From an uncultured Candidatus Soleaferrea sp. (GTDB lineage: Bacteria; Bacillota; Clostridia; Oscillospirales; Ruminococcaceae), in the NCBI GenBank assembly GCA_934527325.1, contig CAKTAG010000009.1, positions 1 to 22,920 on the forward strand: 22,920 nt of DNA, written 5' to 3'. Every line of letters begins with the position of its first letter. Positions within the stretch are counted from its first letter, which is position 1. This document shows, one piece after another, positions 1 to 6,869 of this stretch. The notes beneath the pieces are model-generated. The model was not told where the DNA came from, did not search any database, and saw only the letters and a program-made list of their open reading frames with translations. A program made the position numbers and the translations under genes.

Positions 1-77
1 GAAGCGAGATACAATAAATCTTTATCTAATTAATTTTTATCGAACCTTTTGTTACAAATTACCTTGACCAGTACAAT

Positions 78-362
78 ATGCTGGTGAGAATACCGCTGAA
101 ATACAGTGTGTCAGAAATAATGGGATATCTGAAAGGGAAAAGTTCGCTGATCATATTCGATAGACATGCAAATCTGAAATATAAATATGGGAACCGCCAT
201 TTCTGGTGTCGAGGATACAATGTAGATACAGTGGGAAAAAATGAAAAGAAGATAGCAGAGTATATACGGCGACAGCTGGAGGAAGATATGATGGCAGATC
301 AGATCAGTCTGAAAGAATATAAAGACCCGTTTACGGGTGAGCAAGTGAAAAAAGGTAAATAA
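78..362 (+). pseudogene. IS200/IS605-family transposase TnpA, 3' remnant
   Basis: The 94-residue open frame matches the C-terminal two thirds of the small Y1-type single-strand transposases of IS200/IS605 elements (full length is usually about 130-155 residues). Recognisable stretches are GYLKGKSSL (16-24), the NLKYKYGNRHFWCRGY block (32-47) and NEKKIAEYIRRQLEED (55-70). The last contains the YIxxQ segment whose tyrosine (Tyr62) is the expected nucleophile. The HUH metal-binding motif should lie directly before MLV. There the in-frame codons at 69-77 read Gln-Tyr-Asn, so both histidines are gone, and a stop occurs in frame at 27-29. The N-terminal part is not recognisable upstream. No convincing ribosome binding site precedes the ATG. 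Codon use (many CTG and GGG codons) is unlike the TTA/GGT-rich neighbours, which indicates acquired DNA. I read this as a dead copy. Confidence 0.82.
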
Positions 363-366
363 AAAA

Positions 367-489
367 GCCGCTTAAGCGGCAAACCGGCGGAGGATGGTGC
401 AAAAGGCGGACCCATTCATGCGCCATCAGGCGCTGCTGGTAAAAGCCCCTTGTAGGGGCAGAGCAAACCGCCGGCTTAGCCGGCGGTTT
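367..489. repeat. GC-rich hairpin cluster at the right end of the IS200-like remnant
   Basis: Directly after the transposase stop there are four perfect hairpins: 367-380 (14-bp palindrome GCCGCTTAAGCGGC), 420-433 (GCGCC/GGCGC, 4-nt loop), 445-459 (GCCCCT/AGGGGC, 3-nt loop) and 465-489 (11-bp stem AAACCGCCGGC with TTA loop). In addition CCGGCGG at 384-390 can pair with CCGCCGG at 468-474, closing the two middle hairpins in one larger fold. IS200/IS605 elements carry subterminal hairpins that TnpA recognises as single-stranded DNA, so this is most simply the element's right end. The last hairpin may also stop transcription arriving from queA on the minus strand, though only a short T run follows there. 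Confidence 0.7.
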
Positions 490-513
490 TGATTACAATT
501 AGCTTATGTTTAA

Positions 514-1560
514 TTATGGTGTAATAAACATTGCATCTCCAAAGCTGTAAAATCTGTAGTTATTTTTTTTGGCTTCTTCGTAAGCTTTTAATGTAAATTC
601 TCTGCCTGCTAATGCTGCTACAAGCATAATTAATGTACTTTCTGGTAAATGAAAATTTGTAACAATACCATCTACTACTTTAAATTTATATGGTGGGTAA
701 ATAAAAATGTTAGTTACACCACTTGCTTCTTTTATTCCGCCATATATATTGGCTACAGTTTCTAAAACTCTACAAGTAGTAGTTCCAACGGCAATAACTT
801 TACCTCCGTTTTTTTTGGTTTTAACAATAGCTTCTGCCGTATTTTTAGTTAAACAATAATGTTCTGTATGCATTTCATGCTTTGTTAAATCATCTACCAT
901 AACAGGCCTAAATGTACCTATACCAACATGTAGAGTTACATATTCTATGTTAACTCCTTTATTTTTTATTTTGGATAATAAGTTTTTTGTAAAGTGAAGC
1001 CCTGCTGTTGGAGCTGCTATAGAACCCAATTCTTTAGAATAAACTGTTTGGTATCTATCGCTATTATTTAGTTTTGTAGTTATGTAATGTGGTAATGGCA
1101 TTTGCCCAAGTTTATTTATAACATCAAAAAAATTACCTGTATATTTAAAATTAGCCAATCTACTGCCATTATCTAAAATATCTGTAATTACAGCAACTAA
1201 TTCACCATTGCCAAAAACAACCTCACTATTTACTTTTAACCTTTTTGCTGGCTTAATTAAAACTTCCCAAACATCTTGTTTTTTCTGTTCAACTAATAAA
1301 AACTCTATGTTAGCGCCTGTTTCTTTTTTTTTGCCAATAAGCCTTGCCGGTAAAACTTTGGAGTTATTTAAAACTAGCAAGTCACCAGCATTAAGGTAAT
1401 CTACTAAGTTATAAAAATGTTTATGCTCGAATTTTTTTTCTGTTATATTCGTAACCAAAAGTTTTGAATTATCGCGAGGTTCAATTGGCTTTTGTGCTAT
1501 AAATTCATTAGGTAACTCGTAGTAAAATAATGATTTATCCAAATTAATACACACATCCAT
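514..1560 (-). CDS. queA: S-adenosylmethionine:tRNA ribosyltransferase-isomerase
   Basis: QueA transfers and isomerises the ribosyl part of S-adenosylmethionine onto 7-aminomethyl-7-deazaguanine at the wobble position of tRNA, giving epoxyqueuosine in the queuosine pathway. The protein is collinear with the family from YYELPNEFIAQKPIEPRD near the start, through LNAGDLLVLNNSKVLPARLIG, GSIAAPTAGLHFT, MHTEHYCL, VGTTTCRVLETVA and TNFHLPESTLIML, to the C-terminal YRFYSFGDAMFI. I chose the ATG at 1560 (348 aa), preceded by AAGAAAGA. A TTG at 1581 would add seven residues, but its AGTAGG ribosome site lies inside the hairpin after dnaK. queA often sits with ruvB or tgt. Here it follows dnaK by about 70 bp on the same strand and no other queuosine gene is present. 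Function is confident; the exact start is not. Confidence 0.95.
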   Translation of the reverse strand: MDVCINLDKSLFYYELPNEFIAQKPIEPRDNSKLLVTNITEKKFEHKHFYNLVDYLNAGDLLVLNNSKVLPARLIGKKKETGANIEFLLVEQKKQDVWEVLIKPAKRLKVNSEVVFGNGELVAVITDILDNGSRLANFKYTGNFFDVINKLGQMPLPHYITTKLNNSDRYQTVYSKELGSIAAPTAGLHFTKNLLSKIKNKGVNIEYVTLHVGIGTFRPVMVDDLTKHEMHTEHYCLTKNTAEAIVKTKKNGGKVIAVGTTTCRVLETVANIYGGIKEASGVTNIFIYPPYKFKVVDGIVTNFHLPESTLIMLVAALAGREFTLKAYEEAKKNNYRFYSFGDAMFITP

Positions 1561-1586
1561 TCTTTCTTTTTTTATAAACAAAATTA

Positions 1587-1613
1587 CCTACTGCTACACC
1601 AACTAGCAGTAGG
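1587..1613 (-). terminator. Hairpin between dnaK and queA, probable terminator or attenuator
   Basis: A perfect 10-bp stem (1587-1596 with 1604-1613, CCTACTGCTA/TAGCAGTAGG) has a 7-nt loop. On the minus strand it is followed by the U-rich run TAATTTTGTTT. It lies 19 bp past the dnaK stop and before the queA start. It could end most heat-shock operon transcripts while allowing some readthrough into queA. Confidence 0.6.
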
Positions 1614-1631
1614 CTAAAATTAATAAACTTA

Positions 1632-3461
1632 TTATACATCTTTATAATCTGTATCAACAACATTGTCATCTGAATTATTATTTGTTTGTGCGTTTTCTGC
1701 CCCTGCACCTTGTTCTGGTTGTGCAGCTTGAGCAGCTTGGTACATTTTTGTTGAAACTTCAAAAAAAGTTTTTTGTAAATCTTCTTGTTTGGTTTTTATA
1801 GCCTCAATATCAGTACCTTTTAAAACTTCTTTAAGAGCATCTATTTTAGCTTTTAAATCATTTTTCTCTTGCTCAGAAATTTTATCCCCAACTTCACCTA
1901 AAGTTTTTTCAGATTGGTAAACCATTTGGTCAGCACCATTTCTTACTTCAATCTCTTCTTTACGTTTTTTATCTTCAGCAGAAAATTGCTCAGCTTCTTT
2001 AACAGCTTTTTCAATATCGTCTTTAGACATGTTAGTAGAAGATGATATTGTTATTTTTTGTTCTTTTTGTGTACCTAAATCTTTAGCCGAAACATTTACA
2101 ATTCCGTTTGCATCAATATCAAAAGTTACTTCAATTTGTGGTACACCTCTTGGAGCAGGTGGAATACCATCTAGTTTAAACAATCCTAACGTTTTGTTAT
2201 CTTTGGCCATTTCACGTTCACCCTGCAAAACGTGAATTTCTACTGAAGTTTGGTTATCTGCTGCTGTTGAAAATACTTGAGATTTTTTTGTAGGGATGGT
2301 TGTATTTCTATCTATTATTCTAGTAAAAACTCCACCTAAAGTTTCTAACCCAAGTGAAAGCGGGGTAACATCAAGTAACAATAAACCTTTAACTTCGCCA
2401 CCTAAAACACCACCTTGAATAGCTGCACCAATAGCAACACATTCATCTGGGTTAATACCTTTAAAAGGTTCTTTGCCAATAAATTTTTTCACTGCTTCTT
2501 GAACAGCTGGAATTCTAGTTGAACCACCTACAAGTAGTACCTTTTGTATATCAGAAGCTTGTAAACCAGAATCTTTTAATGCTTGACGAACTGGACCCAT
2601 AGTTTTTTCAACAAGGTCAGATGTTAATTCATCAAATTTTGCTCTGGTAATGTTAACATCTAAATGTTTAGGACCTAAAGCATCTGCTGTTATAAATGGT
2701 AAATTTACGTTAGCTTGCATCATTCCTGAAAGCTCTATTTTAGCTTTTTCAGCAGCTTCTTTAAGTCTTTGCATAGCCATTTTATCAGAAGTTAAATCTA
2801 TTCCTTGAGATTTTTTGAACTCGTCTACTAAATATTTAATAACTCTTTCGTCAAAATCATCACCGCCAAGCTTGTTATTACCAGCAGTAGCTAAAACTTC
2901 TTGAACACCATCGCCCATTTCTATAATAGAAACATCAAAAGTACCACCGCCAAGGTCATAAACCATAACTTTTTGGTCGTTATCTTTATCTATTCCATAT
3001 GCTAGAGCTGCTGCTGTTGGCTCGTTAATTATACGTTTTACTTCTAACCCTGCTATTTTACCAGCGTCTTTTGTAGCTTGACGTTGTGCATCTGTAAAAT
3101 AAGCTGGAACAGTTATAACTGCCTCTGTTACTTTTTCGCCAAGGTATGCTTCTGCATCAGATTTTAATTTTTGAAGTATCATTGCAGAAATTTCTTGAGG
3201 TGTATATTTTTTGCCATCTATATCAACTTTAAAATCTGTACCCATATGGCGTTTAATAGAGCTAATAGTTTTAGAAGGGTTAGTAATGGCTTGCCTTTTT
3301 GCAACTTGCCCTACCATTCTTTCATTATCTTTAGAAAACGCTACTACAGAAGGAGTTGTTCTAGCACCCTCTGCATTTGCAATAACTGTAGCTTCTCCGC
3401 CTTCCATAACAGCTACGCAAGAATTTGTTGTACCTAAATCTATACCTATAATTTTACCCAT
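1632..3461 (-). CDS. dnaK: Hsp70 chaperone DnaK
   Basis: DnaK is the ATP-driven Hsp70 chaperone of the cytosol, cycling with GrpE as nucleotide exchange factor and a J-protein. The nucleotide-binding domain begins GKIIGIDLGTTNSCVAV and contains NEPTAAALAYG, the phosphate-2 loop VYDLGGGTFDVS and VLLVGGSTRIPAVQ. The linker GLLLLDVTPLSLG leads to the substrate-binding domain (TTIPTKKSQVFSTAADNQTS). A helical lid and a low-complexity tail rich in Q, N and A, ending DNVVDTDYKDV, follow. The length of 609 residues is typical for the Gram-positive type. The ATG at 3461 is preferred because GAGG lies 8 nt upstream; the in-frame TTG at 3467 would sit only 2 nt from it. It follows grpE, with a possible attenuator between them. 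dnaJ, usually next in Firmicutes, is absent here. Confidence 0.99.
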   Translation of the reverse strand: MGKIIGIDLGTTNSCVAVMEGGEATVIANAEGARTTPSVVAFSKDNERMVGQVAKRQAITNPSKTISSIKRHMGTDFKVDIDGKKYTPQEISAMILQKLKSDAEAYLGEKVTEAVITVPAYFTDAQRQATKDAGKIAGLEVKRIINEPTAAALAYGIDKDNDQKVMVYDLGGGTFDVSIIEMGDGVQEVLATAGNNKLGGDDFDERVIKYLVDEFKKSQGIDLTSDKMAMQRLKEAAEKAKIELSGMMQANVNLPFITADALGPKHLDVNITRAKFDELTSDLVEKTMGPVRQALKDSGLQASDIQKVLLVGGSTRIPAVQEAVKKFIGKEPFKGINPDECVAIGAAIQGGVLGGEVKGLLLLDVTPLSLGLETLGGVFTRIIDRNTTIPTKKSQVFSTAADNQTSVEIHVLQGEREMAKDNKTLGLFKLDGIPPAPRGVPQIEVTFDIDANGIVNVSAKDLGTQKEQKITISSSTNMSKDDIEKAVKEAEQFSAEDKKRKEEIEVRNGADQMVYQSEKTLGEVGDKISEQEKNDLKAKIDALKEVLKGTDIEAIKTKQEDLQKTFFEVSTKMYQAAQAAQPEQGAGAENAQTNNNSDDNVVDTDYKDV

Positions 3462-3508
3462 TTTCAAAACCTCATTTCATAATTTAAATAATCTATATTC
3501 ATATATAT

Positions 3509-3543
3509 AAAAAATCAATTTTAACGATTAATTAAAAAATTGA
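3509..3543 (-). terminator. Possible intrinsic attenuator between grpE and dnaK
   Basis: On the minus strand an 8-bp stem TCAATTTT/AAAATTGA (3536-3543 with 3515-3522, 13-nt loop) is followed at once by six Ts (3514-3509). It lies 14 bp beyond the grpE stop and about 48 bp before the dnaK start. The stem has only one G-C pair, so termination would be weak and partial. Confidence 0.4.
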
Positions 3544-3556
3544 ACTATTATAAAAA

Positions 3557-4093
3557 TTAGTTAGCAACTTTCACCATTGCATATCTAATTACAGTATCAC
3601 CTATTTTATAACCTTTTTGCAATGTTTCAACTATTTCTTTTGAACCATATTTTTCATCCTCTATATGCATAACTGCATTATGCAAATTAGGGTCAAAAGT
3701 TAGCCCTTCTGTTGGTATTTCTTCTATGCCAAGTTTTTTAATCATTTCGTTAAGTTGGTTAAAAATCATTTCAAAACCTTTTTGCATTTCAGTATCTTTA
3801 GTTTCACATTTTAATGCCCGTTGAAAGTTATCTAAAATGTCAAAAATTCCTTTAACTGAATAGGCTATTGCATCAGAAAAAATTCTTTCCTTTTCTTTAG
3901 ATGTTCTTTTTCTAAAATTATCATATTCAGCTAAGCATCTTAGATATTTATCGTTTAATTCATTGTATTTTGTGTTAATTTTTTCTAACTCGCTTACCTC
4001 ATCCTCTTTTTCCGTTAACTTGCTTTCGTTTACTTTTTCTTTTTCTTTATCTAACTCCTTATCTATCTTATCCTTTTTTACGTCATTCTTCAA
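3557..4093 (-). CDS. grpE: Nucleotide exchange factor GrpE
   Basis: GrpE releases ADP from DnaK and acts as a homodimer. The 178 residues show the usual plan: a highly charged Lys/Glu-rich N-terminus (about 1-35), a long coiled-coil helix containing the conserved YDNFRKRTSKEKE (57-69), then the beta-domain signature from FDPNLHNAVMHI (133-144) through GYKIGDTVIRYAMVKV (161-176). The start is TTG at 4093, supported by AAGGAGAG about 7 nt upstream. No in-frame ATG occurs before the conserved region. It is the second gene of the hrcA-grpE-dnaK operon, 112 bp after hrcA, with an RNA hairpin in the gap. Confidence 0.98.
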   Translation of the reverse strand: MKNDVKKDKIDKELDKEKEKVNESKLTEKEDEVSELEKINTKYNELNDKYLRCLAEYDNFRKRTSKEKERIFSDAIAYSVKGIFDILDNFQRALKCETKDTEMQKGFEMIFNQLNEMIKKLGIEEIPTEGLTFDPNLHNAVMHIEDEKYGSKEIVETLQKGYKIGDTVIRYAMVKVAN

Positions 4094-4147
4094 TGCTTTC
4101 TCTCCTTCCTTGTTATTGTAAAGAAAATCAATATGGTTATGATTTTC

Positions 4148-4192
4148 ATAAGAGGTTTATTTAAAAATAAAACAGCTAAATAAATCTCTTAT
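4148..4192 (-). other. Long hairpin in the hrcA-grpE intergenic RNA
   Basis: A 16-bp stem with one mismatch in the minus-strand RNA (C.A at the 4155/4185 pair) is formed by 4148-4163 and 4177-4192, with a 13-nt loop. On the minus strand it is not followed by a T tract, so it is unlikely to be a terminator. A role in processing or stabilising the downstream grpE-dnaK RNA is plausible. Confidence 0.55.
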
Positions 4193-4205
4193 AAAAATCT
4201 TAACA

Positions 4206-5252
4206 TCATACAATTTTCAATGCTTCAGATAATGCCAAAGAAAGCAATTTAGCAAAATATTCAACCCATGGCACTAATAATGAATAATCTAATCTATCTG
4301 GACCAACAATTAATATATTTCCTATTCCAATATCACCTATATCGTATCTGCAAATAATAACTCCTGTTTTAGCCAATTCTTCATTTTTTAATTCTCTGCC
4401 AAACTTAACTTCTGCTCTTCCAGGTTCTGTTAAAATTTCCATACATTCATTTATTATGTTAGATATTACTTCGTTATTGTTTAAAGATTTAATTATATCT
4501 ACAGCAATTTCCTTTAATTCTTTATATTCTAATAAATTAGTTTGCCCATAAATATAAAAACTAGAAATGTGCAATTCCTCGCACATTTCAAAAACGTTAT
4601 ATAAAATAGGTGTAAAAAATATTGTGTAACCAACCAAATTAGATACTAAAGAATTAATGAAATTTCTAGAAATTTCTTCTACAGATTTTTTGGCGAAAAT
4701 ATTATTAATAAATTTGTATATAAATTCTAAAGTATTTTTATTTAAATCAAAATCTACTTTACAAACTTTACTTTTAATTACTCCGCTTGATGTAAGAATT
4801 ATTATAGCCAAAGTTCTATTAGCTACTTCTACTACTTCAACCTTAGTAATAACCAATGCTTCACATACCATAGAAGATAAAACCGTCATACATTTAGTTA
4901 TTTGTGATAGTAATTTACCGGCATTTTTAATCAACTCAGAATAATCTGGATTTTTAACATTAAATAATGAATTAATTTCATTTATTTGTTGTTCAGATAG
5001 TGGCTTTCTTTTCATAATTTTATCTATATATAGCCTATAACCTAATTGTGAAGGAACTCGTCCTGATGAAGTATGTGGTTGTTCTAAAAAACCCAACTCA
5101 TATAATATAGACATTTCGTTTCTTATAGTAGCTGATGAAATAGAATCTTCTAATAAATTAGATATTGTTTTAGAACTAATAGGTGTTCCAAATTTTATAT
5201 ATGTATCTATTATAAGTTCCAATATCTTCATTTTTCTATTATCTAGTTGCAA
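4206..5252 (-). CDS. hrcA: Heat-inducible transcription repressor HrcA
   Basis: HrcA represses class I heat-shock operons by binding CIRCE operators. The N-terminal winged helix (about 1-80) carries the family signature SSATIRNEMSILYELGFLEQ (39-58) followed by PHTSSGRVPSQLGYRLYID (59-77). The rest is the GAF-like/insertion region, ending with the family-type segment VIICRYDIGDIGIGNILIVGPDRLDY. The length of 348 residues is normal. The start is TTG at 5252, with GGGG 8 nt upstream; the next in-frame ATG (codon 8) has no ribosome site and would trim the first helix. It heads the operon and has a perfect CIRCE element just upstream, so it should repress itself together with grpE and dnaK. Confidence 0.98.
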   Translation of the reverse strand: MQLDNRKMKILELIIDTYIKFGTPISSKTISNLLEDSISSATIRNEMSILYELGFLEQPHTSSGRVPSQLGYRLYIDKIMKRKPLSEQQINEINSLFNVKNPDYSELIKNAGKLLSQITKCMTVLSSMVCEALVITKVEVVEVANRTLAIIILTSSGVIKSKVCKVDFDLNKNTLEFIYKFINNIFAKKSVEEISRNFINSLVSNLVGYTIFFTPILYNVFEMCEELHISSFYIYGQTNLLEYKELKEIAVDIIKSLNNNEVISNIINECMEILTEPGRAEVKFGRELKNEELAKTGVIICRYDIGDIGIGNILIVGPDRLDYSLLVPWVEYFAKLLSLALSEALKIV

Positions 5253-5284
5253 AAATCACACCCCATATCAGCTTTTTTTTGCAA

Positions 5285-5311
5285 TTAGCACTCTAACCAC
5301 TAGAGTGCTAA
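5285..5311. promoter_or_regulatory. CIRCE operator
   Basis: The sequence TTAGCACTC (5285-5293), 9 nt, GAGTGCTAA (5303-5311) matches the CIRCE consensus exactly. It starts 5 bp beyond the hrcA -10 hexamer, so it covers the expected transcription start. Bound HrcA would therefore block initiation. Confidence 0.97.
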
Positions 5312-5316
5312 TTATT

Positions 5317-5344
5317 ATTTTACACTTTATAAAAAAAATGTCAA
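5317..5344 (-). promoter_or_regulatory. Vegetative promoter of hrcA-grpE-dnaK
   Basis: On the minus strand there is TTGACA (5344-5339), a 16-nt spacer and TAAAAT (5322-5317). The CIRCE operator lies immediately downstream. No other good promoter is seen before hrcA. Confidence 0.88.
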
Positions 5345-5406
5345 GTAGTTTTTTTAAATTTTTTTATTTTTTTTTGTAAAGTTGAATTTTTTTTACAATT
5401 ATTACC

Positions 5407-5435
5407 TTGACACAAGACAAACTTCTTTGTATAAT
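5407..5435 (+). promoter_or_regulatory. Strong vegetative promoter of rpsU
   Basis: Both hexamers match consensus: TTGACA at 5407-5412 and TATAAT at 5430-5435, with an optimal 17-nt spacer. Transcription should begin near 5442, giving a leader of about 80 nt. The promoter is divergent from that of hrcA and about 60 bp away from it. Confidence 0.92.
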
Positions 5436-5440
5436 TTTCT

Positions 5441-5522
5441 GTAGGCAGATTTTGTCCGTGAGAGTTAATTAACTAACTTAACACGGGTTATTGTGCTAAC
5501 TCGGAAGGAGGGATAAATAAAG
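5441..5522 (+). promoter_or_regulatory. Structured 5' leader of rpsU, candidate autoregulatory RNA
   Basis: Two pairings in the leader exclude each other. CCGTG (5456-5460) can pair with CACGG (5482-5486), extended by two G-U pairs. Alternatively GAGTTA (5462-5467) can pair with TAACTC (5497-5502), which abuts the strong ribosome site AAGGAGG at 5505-5511. The inner part contains the palindrome AGTTAATTAACT (5463-5474). A ribosomal protein gene with a leader that can fold in two ways next to its ribosome site suggests feedback control, as known for several other ribosomal protein genes. I do not recognise it as one of the named leader families. Confidence 0.45.
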
Positions 5523-5699
5523 ATGGCAGAAATTCGTGTGAAAGATAATGAATCTTTAGACAACGCTTTAAAAAGGTTTAAAAGGCAATGTGCTAAGGCT
5601 GGCGTTTTAGCTGAAGTTCGTAAAAGGGAACATTATGAAAAACCTTCCGTAAAACGCAAAAAAAAATCTGAAGCTGCAAGAAAACGTAAATTTAAATAA
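5523..5699 (+). CDS. rpsU: 30S ribosomal protein S21
   Basis: The 58-residue protein begins MAEIRVKDNESLDNALKRFK and ends KKKSEAARKRKFK. It contains the family core RQCAKAGVLAEVRKREHYEKPS, and its length matches bS21. S21 is a late-assembling small-subunit protein near the 3' end of 16S rRNA that assists initiation. The ATG has a near-perfect ribosome site, AAGGAGG, 11 nt upstream. The gene has its own promoter and is followed by a long hairpin, so it is probably transcribed largely on its own. In many Clostridia rpsU is followed by a yqeY-like gene; that is not the case here. Confidence 0.98.
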   Translation: MAEIRVKDNESLDNALKRFKRQCAKAGVLAEVRKREHYEKPSVKRKKKSEAARKRKFK

Positions 5700-5727
5700 A
5701 CAAAATATAGAAGGTTATTACTTCTTA

Positions 5728-5779
5728 ATTTATTAATATAGCTCACATTGTAAAAACAATGTGAGCTATATTAATAAAT
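5728..5779 (+). terminator. Very long perfect hairpin after rpsU, probable terminator
   Basis: A perfect 24-bp inverted repeat (5728-5751 with 5756-5779) encloses an AAAA loop; the core of the stem is GCTCACATTGT. It begins 28 bp past the rpsU stop. No clean T run follows, since the stem's own distal arm is A/T-rich, so it may serve as a bidirectional stop or as a 3' stabiliser. Confidence 0.6.
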
Positions 5780-5814
5780 GTTATATATAAAATTTTGAAA
5801 GTTACGTGATATAT

Positions 5815-6834
5815 ATGAATACATTAAATTTAATAAAAAATATTAATAATAGCAAATTGTTACCAATATATTACATAACCGGAAGTAGTCAATGGTTAAA
5901 AAAAGAATGTTTAGATCAAATTATTAATAAAACTAAATTAGAAAAAAATTGTGTAGAAGTATATAAATTTGAAGGTAAAAATGTTAATATAAGTGACTTT
6001 ATAAATATTTGTGAATCGATTCCGTTAGGTTGTGATTTTAAGTGTATAGTAGTAAAAGATTGGGAAGTAGATAAAGTAGGTGAAAATCAATTAAAAGTAT
6101 TAGTTAATTTATTTTCAGATATTCCAGAATTTTGCAATATTATTATAGCAAATATCAATATTACAGTAATAAATTCAAAAATAAAAAAATTAGTTGATGT
6201 TATAAAAAAAAGTGGCACTGTTTTAGATGCATCTTTACCATCACAAGCAGATATAATTGATTTTATAAAACTAAACACTCAACAAAATAATTGCACTATT
6301 TCTAGCTCAAATGCAAAAAAATTGGCAATATATTGCAATAACGATATGGATAAAATTTCTAATGAAATTGAAAAGTTGACATCTTTTTGTTGTAAAAGAG
6401 AAATAACATTACAAGATATAGATTTATTGACTATTCCTTCTATTGAAATAAAAATATTTGATATGCTTAACTTTATTAATAATAACAATAAATCAAAAGC
6501 GTTAGAAATTTTAAAAAAACTACTGTACAACAAAGAAGAGCCGATTGTTATAATGTCTATAATATCAATGAATTTTTTAGATATATATAGAGCTAAGGTA
6601 GCCATACAAAATAAAAAGCGACCAATAGATATAATTAATATTTTTGAATACAAAGGCAAAGATTTTAGAATAAATAAAGCTTTTATAGAAAGTTCAAAAT
6701 ACAGTTATTTGCAAATAAAAAGTATTATTAACATACTAATTGAATACGATTATAAAATTAAAACTTCAACTATTAACAAAGAAATAATATTAGAAGAATT
6801 GCTATACCAACTCTTTATTATAAAAAATTCATAA
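5815..6834 (+). CDS. holA: DNA polymerase III subunit delta (clamp loader)
   Basis: Delta opens the beta sliding clamp within the clamp loader. The 339-residue protein has the family layout. The N-terminal PIYYITGSSQWLKKECLDQI corresponds to the degenerate P-loop region of delta (pvYllyGeE..yl in relatives). A mid-section follows with the segment IIDFIKLNTQQNNCTISSSNAKKLAIY, then the helical collar domain ending EIILEELLYQLFII. I chose the ATG at 5815 with GTGA just upstream; a GTG at 5806 would add three residues and neither site has a good ribosome site. rnmV follows after 35 bp, probably in the same transcript. The usual Firmicute neighbour rpsT is absent. The sequence is strongly Asn/Ile/Lys-rich, as expected from the base composition. 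Confidence 0.9.
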   Translation: MNTLNLIKNINNSKLLPIYYITGSSQWLKKECLDQIINKTKLEKNCVEVYKFEGKNVNISDFINICESIPLGCDFKCIVVKDWEVDKVGENQLKVLVNLFSDIPEFCNIIIANINITVINSKIKKLVDVIKKSGTVLDASLPSQADIIDFIKLNTQQNNCTISSSNAKKLAIYCNNDMDKISNEIEKLTSFCCKREITLQDIDLLTIPSIEIKIFDMLNFINNNNKSKALEILKKLLYNKEEPIVIMSIISMNFLDIYRAKVAIQNKKRPIDIINIFEYKGKDFRINKAFIESSKYSYLQIKSIINILIEYDYKIKTSTINKEIILEELLYQLFIIKNS

Positions 6835-6869
6835 TATAAATAGATATAAAAAAGAGGAGATTTTCTATT

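Noticed and set aside
3461..3467. TTG at 3467 as the start of dnaK.
   Set aside because: It lies 2 nt from the Shine-Dalgarno sequence; the ATG at 3461 has correct spacing and gives the conserved MGKIIGID start.
1208..3510. Several open frames on the plus strand opposite queA and dnaK.
   Set aside because: They mirror well-supported genes on the other strand and show no ribosome site or recognisable protein.
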